A model generated the notes under the pieces. It saw only the letters and a program-made list of their open reading frames with translations. It did not search any database and was not told the DNA's origin. Shown here in pieces: positions 47,948 through 55,782 of a stretch of 64,000 nt of DNA (position 1 is its first letter; each line of letters opens with the position of its first letter). The translations under genes were made by a program, and so were the position numbers. Source of the stretch: Russula earlei (Eukaryota; Basidiomycota; Agaricomycetes; Russulales; Russulaceae); the NCBI GenBank assembly GCA_025769875.1, contig JAGFNK010000153.1, positions 1 to 64,000 on the forward strand, given 5' to 3'.

Positions 47948-49280
47948 TTCCCATCGCCACGATCGTTTCGTTTAAGCACATGCGAGAGTTTCAATCCCGC
48001 GGGGTCCAATGGGTAGCTGATGGGCTACGCACAGGTTGTTGCGAACTCGAGACGGGATGAAAGTGCATCGGCGCACAAAGGTTCCACGAGCCAAAAGGTG
48101 CATTTGAAAAGAGTGCATATGCAGTACGTCCTCTGTTCAAGTGGCTCCCACCACTACTTCTAGCTGCTAATTCATTGCGCAGAAAGGCTTCGGTGAGGGG
48201 GTTCCAGGACCTCAGCAGAAGTTGGACAACTTTTTAGCAAATACGGGAAAGCAGCGGCCGTTCGTATGTGACGCGTCGACGGCACCAAGGCGTTCATGGT
48301 ATGGCCGACCCATTTACTCATCATGTGTGCAAGTATCTAATCCACACCCAGGGCTCTGTCTTCACAGAATTTTTGGTCCACAAAGGCGCCGAAGCTTTCC
48401 TCAACGCGGATCCTAAACCATCATGGGACGGCAAGGACCTCTTGATCATGTCCAAGGAGGCATTTGTTGAAATGAAAATCAAGGAAAAGGGCTTGAAGGG
48501 CAAGGCGGCCGTCGTGAAGGGCGACCACATCACACGCAAGGGCTTTGATGCCTTTCGCGAAGTGAGTCTCGCCTCCGGGGAAGAAAGGAAGAGGCAGAGG
48601 CAGAGCCCGAGATCTTCATCACATTCCTGGAGAGGAAGTTGCGCGTGGAAGAGGGAGGTGGTGGCAGTGTCGGGCCAGAAGAGGTGCCACGGATACGTGG
48701 GTCCGCTCTCCGCTTCACGGGCTGCGGCGGCGAGGTATCATATGACAAGCACCCATCGAAAGAGCGCTTCAGGCGCGCTCCGTTCGTCAAGTTCACCAAA
48801 GGCGACGACGCGGGGTTGGTCGGCTTTGACAGGGCGCTGGGATGTCGCCTTTGTCAAAGAAAATGTACCAATACTTCACGTGGGAGCAACCCGACGTCAA
48901 TCCTTTTCGTTCATGCGTTGCGGCCATTGATCATGCAGAGGAGGAAGAACATGCAGAGCGCGCGAATGCGGCGGCGAAACGCGCACTTGGCGGTGCGGAC
49001 GGAGGTGTTCGGGGAGGGCGTTGGTGGAAATTCCCGTGGCCGGCGTGGTGGTGGTGGTAGACGTGGTGGACGGGCAGATTGGGGTACTCGGGGTGGTAAA
49101 ACTCGAAGCAGCGACAATGGCGCGCAGAGTGGCGGGGACGAGCAGACTGGGGAGAAGCGCAAGAGGGCTGTGGAACCAGAAGGGGGGCCCGACGCGGGGG
49201 TACGGTGACAAGCCGTGCCTTCCGTCCTGACGGCTGCGTCTCCATCAAAGAAGCCAAAGACGGACGGCGGAGAGTCGTGA
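47948..49280 (+). pseudogene. La RNA-binding protein pseudogene, 5' truncated
   Basis: The sequence matches the fungal La (Lhp1/Sla1) protein, which binds 3' oligo-U of new RNA polymerase III transcripts. Readable parts in order: the end of the La motif (TIVSFKHMREFQSRGVQWVA), then CCELET, a frameshift, EPKGAFEKSAYA and KGFGEGVPGPQQKLDNFL. Next come an in-frame TGA after AAVRM, DGTKAFM, then SVFTEFLVHKGAEAFL, FVEMKIKEKGL and RKGFDAFRE. The C-terminal RRM reads VPRIRGSALRFTGCGGEVSY and APFVKFTKGDDAGLVGFDRA. A Gly/Arg-rich tail ends KKPKTDGGES at 49280. Several frameshifts and a nonsense codon are present. Splice sites survive at about 48130-48181 and 48298-48350, so it came from genomic duplication, not from a retrocopied mRNA. 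The first part of the La motif is missing. Confidence 0.8.
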
Positions 49281-51574
49281 GTAGGGTGACCGACAGACTG
49301 CTTGTAGCCATCCAAATGTAACGCTAGTCTTTTCATGGCCCGCGCTGTACCATCTATTCCACAGATCAATTTCCTGCCACAAAACACCGCACTGTATGTT
49401 GGAAATTTGGGAGACCATTATAATGAGAATATAACCTTCACAAGTAGTAGGTGCACTGTATGCCATATGTGGACACGGTCATGAGATTGACCACACTCAC
49501 CGAGACTGAGAAAGTTGATAATTTAAAAAACTTGATGGTTCAAGCTTCAAGGACCGATTGGTCAAGATGACCCGGATGGGATGGCAGAAGCCCGTCCATG
49601 CCATGCTTTTCTTGCCTCCGTTTTGAAAATTTCTATTCGACATCTTCCTGCCTTGCTTGGTGAACGTAAACATGGAATCGCGGCTTAGCAGAACAATGAG
49701 GAACGGACCAATTGTGTAGGAAATCTCTGTCCGGATCCGTACTAGCTCCCTCCCTCCCATCCTCCATCAAACTCTGCCCGCCACTCCGCCGCGTCGGAGT
49801 GCATCCGAGGCGAAAGTTAGGCTCTCGCGCCAGGCCAAAAATAAGTTGCTTTTGTTCAGCGGGTTGCCATTGGTACCATCGTGCCTTTTGGAGATCATCA
49901 CTCTGGCCGCGTTCCCTGGCAGTAAGATCCGGGATTCTGAAAGGGTCCCTACTAGAGTCGGGCGCAACACTATGGCAGCCAGCAGTCTATAGCAAAGTGG
50001 CTGGCAATACAGTACTAAGGTTCCGCGGGGCACAATTCAAAAGTAATTATCCACGTTCCTGAGACTTGACATGACCTAAATCTCCACCGTTTAAACTTCC
50101 GCGTTGAGCACAAGGACTTCGGATTCGAAGAGGTCCAGGTCATCACAACTAGAACGGTCCCCCTTTCTGGAATAGCCCGAAGATTTAGTCGAGGCACCAG
50201 CAGGCAAAAGTATTGCCTCGGGCTCGGGCATAGAAGCCCTGGTTGTGTTCTCACAACTTGGCAATAGTCAGATTGACACTGGGCTATGCGGTATCCCAGG
50301 AACCAATTCCCTCTCCATGTTCTGGCAAAGATGAGGTGGTGTTCCTTTATCTGCTTTACTTTTACTCTTGATATCGTGCCTGATTGTCACCAGAAACATC
50401 CGCACATGTCCATCCTCGATGTTGCGTGTTGTGCCGTGCTCATTCAAGACCTGTTGTCCGCCTTACCTGTCAGTCAGCCTCACGATAACCCCGTTTTCAC
50501 TGGCCTACTGTATTCATACTGATCACGTTGTCCAGGTTGTCCTGGCTTCTAGTTCCAATGGAGCTTCCATCATAGACGGCAGGCGGAATCATTTAGACAG
50601 CCACGCCACGTCAACTCCGCTCGGCCCCTCGATGTTCGCTCAATGCCGTCCTTGAAACCATCTGTTTAAGCGTAGGCTTATTGTAAGCACCATGCACATC
50701 AAAAGAAAAGAGTGTAATCAGATCATTCATGATATCTGAGAAACCCGCTTGCCATTTAGTTAGACGACGGCGTTCTCGGAGGGCAGCCATTACAAGTTGC
50801 ATCCAAATTTCCTCGTTTGTCTATATGATTGCGATCAAAAGGACGCACATAAAACTATGTTTAGAGATAGTATTGATTTCTCGTAGATTGAACAAGAATC
50901 AAGCCAGAACATCGATAGCCGTAGCCGTCCAATTCGAAGTATGATGGTGCCCTGTTAGAACTAGTTTAGTTCCGTGCATCTGGCTCGTCCACCCCTTACC
51001 ATTCTTGATCTCTGTAGGCTGCGCCCGATCAGCAGGGTAGTGACTTACAACCAACATGCGTATTGCACCCATGCAGCGTTTTTTTTCTGTATAAGGCCCG
51101 CACCATTCATCGAGGAAGGCTCTACGTATTTCCCGAAGAAACCGCAGATCGTTAGGTAAAAGACACTACCAAGTTACTGGGACACAGTGATTGATATCAC
51201 CCCCTTAAGTCCCTGTAGAATGATATTCAAGAGGCAAGTCTGACCCCCGCCTCTGGCGAAAGTCCTCACAACCATTTGTTATCTCTTATCACGGGTCTTC
51301 GTAACTTCCGGTTCACGAATAAACTTTGATGGTGGCTCTTCGCACAGGCCTCCTATGTTGATCAAATCATCGGCCTCCACAATGTACCATAGAAAGAAAG
51401 ACATACTGGATGGATCCGCCCGTGTGGAATCTCGATGAATTCAGTCCACAATGTAGGCAGAAGCTTGTGCAGTGGGTACGCCGTCAATGCCAAAGGGATA
51501 TTAAATGTGCGAACTGATTCCGTTGCAGCAGGAAGGTGATCTTCTCCAACAGAGTCGAGGTTGCCTGTGGCGGC
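49281..51574. other. Gene-poor interval left of the LINE
   Basis: About 2.3 kb of sequence with only short broken frames. Near its right end a minus-strand frame (about 51574-51370) reads smoothly through residues such as LPAATESVRTFNIPLALTAY before a stop. It may be debris of a gene into which the LINE later inserted. I do not recognise it. Confidence 0.4.
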
Positions 51575-51588
51575 GTCGTCTAGACTTT
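51575..51588 (+). repeat. LINE target-site duplication, left copy
   Basis: The sequence GTCGTCTAGACTTT is identical to the copy at 58540-58553. Its last three T merge with the element's T-run, so the duplication is 11 to 14 bp long. Confidence 0.9.
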
Positions 51589-51610
51589 TTTTTTTTTTTT
51601 TTTTTTTTTT
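51586..51610 (-). other. LINE poly(A) tail
   Basis: A run of 25 T on the plus strand is the poly(A) tail at the 3' end of the minus-strand element. It directly follows the TTT end of the left target-site copy, as expected when cut target DNA primes on the tail. Confidence 0.9.
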
Positions 51611-51777
51611 CCGAATTTGTATTCCGCGGCGCGTACATAATTATACAGAGGCGGTCACGGGCGTTGTAAGCTACGTACTGTGATTAGGCATTTGTTTCTG
51701 AGGTTGTCCGCAGGTGCGGTATGGCAGCGATAGGGTGTAGTGTTTGGTGGTCGGTTGTGGTGGTTAGGTGGGGTGTC

Positions 51778-54700
51778 TCATGTTTCCCGAATTCCTCTCC
51801 TTCCTCCTGGGTCCCAGGTTTCCCTGGGTTTAAGGCACGCCTTGGTTTCCTTGAGGAAGCGTAGCGTGCTCTTTGCCCGTTCAGGGTGATTGAAGAGTTG
51901 GGCTAGGTTTCGTGGGCGGCCTCTTGCAGATAGATGCCTGCGGCGCGCGTCGTCAAAAAGTGGGCAAGACAGGAGCACGTGCTCGACTGTTTGGACGGGT
52001 TCCCCACACTGGCACTCGAGCTGTGCGGCTGTGTGTCTTGGGTAGAATCGTTGGGTGTACTCCCCAGTGAACGCGTGACCTGTGATAAGTCGGTAGAAAG
52101 TGGCTGTAATTTGTCTCGGGAACTTATCGTGTTGACTTGAGACGTTGTTCCTGTTATGCTCGGAGTGGTTTCCTGTGTCGGTTCGTTTCGGCCTTCTTTG
52201 TGCAGTTGCGGTGGGGTGGGGTTTCCCGTCAGGTGGCCTGGTGAGGGCTGTGCGGTAGGCGAGGGAGGTGCGGGGCGATTCGTGCCAGCTTCTTCCCCAT
52301 TCTGCTATTGCGTCCTTTTCGTGTTTTCTTTTTTGCTCATCTAGGGATAAGGGTTCCGTAATGTGCTCAGTGCGCGCTGTGCTTGCGGTCTCCGTGGCTA
52401 TTTGTTTGGCCTTCCGGAAGCCTGTTATTGCGCTGCTCCTGGGAAACCAGAGCAGCCTTATGTTCGTCTCGGGGTGAGTACGGATGATCTCACCTATTCG
52501 CTTTAGGTGGCGTAGAGCCGTTGCTTGTTCATCGTGTGGCTTGTGGTTAATAGCCAGTTCTGTTGCTGCGCGCGTTGGCAGGCAAAGGTGGGCAAAAGTG
52601 GGTGTTGTCGTCGTTTGCGTGTCGAGGTAGTCTGCTAGGGCCTCTAGCCCAGTCCCTAGGGACCAAATATGAGTGCCTTGGTCCGATACCGTTGTTCCGA
52701 TCACTTGTTCTTTATGTCCCCGCAAAGTCCCTCTTTCGTATAGCACTGCCGCTGCCGCGCCGATTTGCTTGTGGTCTGACCTGTTTCTGTTAGTTTTGAT
52801 GCCATTGCAGAAGATGATGATGGCGTTTCCTGTACGGCATTGTTCCGTAAGTCTGGTCAAAGTGTCCTGGGCGTCTGGGAGCTGTGGGTCGTTTAATTCA
52901 ATCTTTACCTGTCCGTTCCAGTCTGGGGCGCCTGGTGGGAGGTGGGGGAAGTCTTCAACGCGTGGGCTTTTCGGAGTTGTTCGGTGTGCTAACGACCTTA
53001 GGGTGGTCTTTGCTTTGGCGCTATTTGGTGTCGGTAGTGGCTCGTTGTGGTTCGGTTGGTCGTGCCAGTCACCTCCTAGTCTTCTTCGAAGTTGACTGTG
53101 CCTTGTGGTGCGATGTAGCCTCACTGCTGCATTGTTCGTTAGTTTGCCTAGTCGTATCTTCATCGGGAGGATGGTCAGCAGGTGGTGGAGGGGCTCCCTT
53201 GGGGTCGTGCGGAAGACTCCTGCGATTACCTTGACCGCTTCGTTCTGGACAACTTGTAACTTCTTGACCAGCTTGATTTGTTTGCCTGTGTACCACAGTT
53301 GGTGGCCATAAGTTAGCGTGGGGAGGCAGATCGCTAGGTATACCTGTCTCCACTTCGCTTGCTCCAGTCCCCGGACCGAGTTGCCTAGTAGCTGGAGGGC
53401 TCTAAGGGAAGCTCTCGCTCTGTTACACATGTAGTCAACGTGTTGTGTCCAGGAGAGGCGGGCGTCGAAGAAAAATCCCAGGTATCTGATTGTGTCAGTC
53501 GTCGCTACACGATAATAGGTGTTGTGGGATGAGAGTGGTAGGTGTATACGGCAGGGCGGGACCGCTTTCTCCCTCTGCTTTTTGAAGAAGGTTACCTCAG
53601 TTTTTTCCGGTTCAACGTTGAGTCCCGCTTTAGCTAGCCAGTTAGCACATTCCGTGTAGCCCATCCGGAGTGTCGACTCCACTGCCGCCCAATCTTGACC
53701 GCAGGCGAAGATAGCTCCGTCATCGATGTACATGGCTAGCGTGGCTTGTTTCCACTCTTTCGCCTTGTGCAGCATGGGGGAAGTGTACAGGATGGATAGT
53801 ACTGGTGAGACGGGGGATCCTTGGGGTGTGCCGGCGTCTAGGTCGAAGGGGTCTGAGGCGCGTCCGTTGAATCGTAGTCGAACCTTCCTGTCGGTCAGGA
53901 AAGAGTGGCACCAGCTCACTATCTCCGAAGCAAAACCTAGGTTCCGAATTACCTGGGTAAGTCTTTGGTGGTTGATGTTGTCGAAGAAGCCTTGGATGTC
54001 GAAGAGTAGGAGACCACAACGGAGGCCTGCTTGGTGCGCGGCCTGTATGTCATGAAGGAGCGCGAGCCCTGCATCAACTGTTGATGACGCGTTTCGCCCG
54101 CCGTACTGAGTTGTGGGGACGAGATCGTATCTGTCCATGTCCTGGTAGATGAGTCTAGCCACTATTTTCTCCAGGAGCTTACCCATGCACTCCAGTAACG
54201 CTATCGGCCGGAAGTTTTTGGCTAGCGTATAGTCCGCTCTGTTTGGTTTGGGTATGACGCATACTAGCGCCTCCTTCCAAGTGTTTGGGTGATGTCCGGC
54301 TTTGAGGCAGTTCTCGAGGAGCCAAAGGAGTCTGTCTGGGTTCGCCTCCCAGGCCCATTTTATGATGGTCCAGGAGTGGCCAGAGGGACCTGGTGCGGAA
54401 CGCCCTGAAACCTTCTGTAGGAGGTCACTTACTAGTTCTTTGTGGACCCTTGGAAGTGTGCGTTGTGGAATAGGGGCTGGGTCATCGGGTTGATGTGTTT
54501 CCACTTCTTGTCTCTCTGTGACGAAAAAGCGCTGTGAAAGCGTTTTAGCCATTTCTTCGTGTGAGTTGGAGAAACCTTCTGATCCCCTTAGGGGGGGAAC
54601 TTGCGTGGTTTTGCGTCCGTGCCTCCAAGTTGCGACTTCCCAGAGCTGGGTGGTGTCAATGTAGTTGTTGGCCCATTGGCGTTTCGCCTCTTGAATGGTG

Positions 54701-55782
54701 GATTTTAGCCGTTTTTGCGCTCTCTTCTTTCCATCCCGATCTGGGGCCTCTTTGAGGGTTTGCACGTCCCTTTTGCATTCCATGTTCCACCAGGGTGCGG
54801 CGCGTCGGCTCCATGGGTGTCTGGTTTTGAAGGAAGCTTCATTTGTCTTTTGAATGTCAGTCATATATCTGTTTACCTCCTCGTCCATATCCTCTTTTGT
54901 TGGGCATGGGGGTTGGGTCCAGTTTTCGCAGTTCGCTTTGAAGGATTTGATCCATGCCTCTTTCTGCTCTGTGTCCACTACGTACCCTGGGTCAGGAGAG
55001 TTCGTTCTGGCATTTGTGACAGGTGTGAGGGGGTTCCCTATGAGTCGGAGCATGGCGTGGTCCGAGCCAAGGGAGCCGGGCCAGTCTATGCTCAGTCCGG
55101 TGAAAGTGGCATGCCTTACCGCTGCGGCGTTGAACCACGCCAGGTCTATTGTTGAATCTCTTCCGTGGGCAGGGCCTTTGTGTGTTGTCTCACCGGGTGT
55201 GTTGGCTAGGCTAAGGAGGTTAGTTGCGGCCCAGTCTTCTACTCGGTTGGCCCAGGGTGACTTGGGGTTTCCTGGCGGTGACCAGGTTGGGGAGTGGGTA
55301 TTGAAGTCCCCTATTACCAGTGTCGGGGTGTTGGGGTTGATTTCCATTGAGGTGAGTGCTGCTAGGGCGGTAGCGTCTCTGACGTCGTGGTAGAAATTAA
55401 TTACTCGCCATGTTTCGTTGTCAAGTATTATGTCCATTGCTTGCACGCATGGGTGTCTGCAGATGTCCTGTCTCGTTATGGCCGTGCAGCTGGGAGCTAT
55501 CTTGCTGTCCAGCTGCGGCTTTCGTGCGTACGACATTACCTTAGGTTTCTGTCCGTCATCGAGCCCGGGGTAGAGGATTTCCCAGGCTGGTGAGGCCACC
55601 CCACCCCGTACGTCGATTCCATCTCGGGCATTGTCTTTCCGGGCTGTGCCAATCTTGTCGAACCAGGGTTCCTGTATGAAGATAAGGTCAGTTTCGCTGG
55701 CACTGTTCAGTAGAGCGTGTGTCATAGCATTGCGTTTGCGCATGTTCACCGACGCTATATGCAGTTTCGGTTGTGCCATCAT
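51778..55782 (-). CDS. LINE ORF2: endonuclease-reverse transcriptase polyprotein
   Basis: A protein of 1334 residues that nicks the target and copies the element RNA into DNA. An apurinic-type (EEP) endonuclease occupies about residues 1-240: IASVNMRKRN at the start, FIQEPWFD with catalytic Glu, VIGDFNTHSP near 153-162, and SDHAMLRL near 237. The reverse transcriptase follows (about 430-770): LLLFDIQGFFDNINH near 590, GTPQGSPVSPVL near 648, and MYIDDG near 683, so YIDD replaces the commoner YADD while both catalytic aspartates remain. At about 980-1125 lies an RNase H-like domain that seems to lack key acidic residues (FCNGIK where TDG is usual). A Cys/His finger (CQCGEPVQTVEHVLLSC) lies near 1253. 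The start overlaps the ORF1 stop, suggesting coupled translation. Confidence 0.93.
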   Translation of the reverse strand: MMAQPKLHIASVNMRKRNAMTHALLNSASETDLIFIQEPWFDKIGTARKDNARDGIDVRGGVASPAWEILYPGLDDGQKPKVMSYARKPQLDSKIAPSCTAITRQDICRHPCVQAMDIILDNETWRVINFYHDVRDATALAALTSMEINPNTPTLVIGDFNTHSPTWSPPGNPKSPWANRVEDWAATNLLSLANTPGETTHKGPAHGRDSTIDLAWFNAAAVRHATFTGLSIDWPGSLGSDHAMLRLIGNPLTPVTNARTNSPDPGYVVDTEQKEAWIKSFKANCENWTQPPCPTKEDMDEEVNRYMTDIQKTNEASFKTRHPWSRRAAPWWNMECKRDVQTLKEAPDRDGKKRAQKRLKSTIQEAKRQWANNYIDTTQLWEVATWRHGRKTTQVPPLRGSEGFSNSHEEMAKTLSQRFFVTERQEVETHQPDDPAPIPQRTLPRVHKELVSDLLQKVSGRSAPGPSGHSWTIIKWAWEANPDRLLWLLENCLKAGHHPNTWKEALVCVIPKPNRADYTLAKNFRPIALLECMGKLLEKIVARLIYQDMDRYDLVPTTQYGGRNASSTVDAGLALLHDIQAAHQAGLRCGLLLFDIQGFFDNINHQRLTQVIRNLGFASEIVSWCHSFLTDRKVRLRFNGRASDPFDLDAGTPQGSPVSPVLSILYTSPMLHKAKEWKQATLAMYIDDGAIFACGQDWAAVESTLRMGYTECANWLAKAGLNVEPEKTEVTFFKKQREKAVPPCRIHLPLSSHNTYYRVATTDTIRYLGFFFDARLSWTQHVDYMCNRARASLRALQLLGNSVRGLEQAKWRQVYLAICLPTLTYGHQLWYTGKQIKLVKKLQVVQNEAVKVIAGVFRTTPREPLHHLLTILPMKIRLGKLTNNAAVRLHRTTRHSQLRRRLGGDWHDQPNHNEPLPTPNSAKAKTTLRSLAHRTTPKSPRVEDFPHLPPGAPDWNGQVKIELNDPQLPDAQDTLTRLTEQCRTGNAIIIFCNGIKTNRNRSDHKQIGAAAAVLYERGTLRGHKEQVIGTTVSDQGTHIWSLGTGLEALADYLDTQTTTTPTFAHLCLPTRAATELAINHKPHDEQATALRHLKRIGEIIRTHPETNIRLLWFPRSSAITGFRKAKQIATETASTARTEHITEPLSLDEQKRKHEKDAIAEWGRSWHESPRTSLAYRTALTRPPDGKPHPTATAQRRPKRTDTGNHSEHNRNNVSSQHDKFPRQITATFYRLITGHAFTGEYTQRFYPRHTAAQLECQCGEPVQTVEHVLLSCPLFDDARRRHLSARGRPRNLAQLFNHPERAKSTLRFLKETKACLKPRETWDPGGRRGIRET

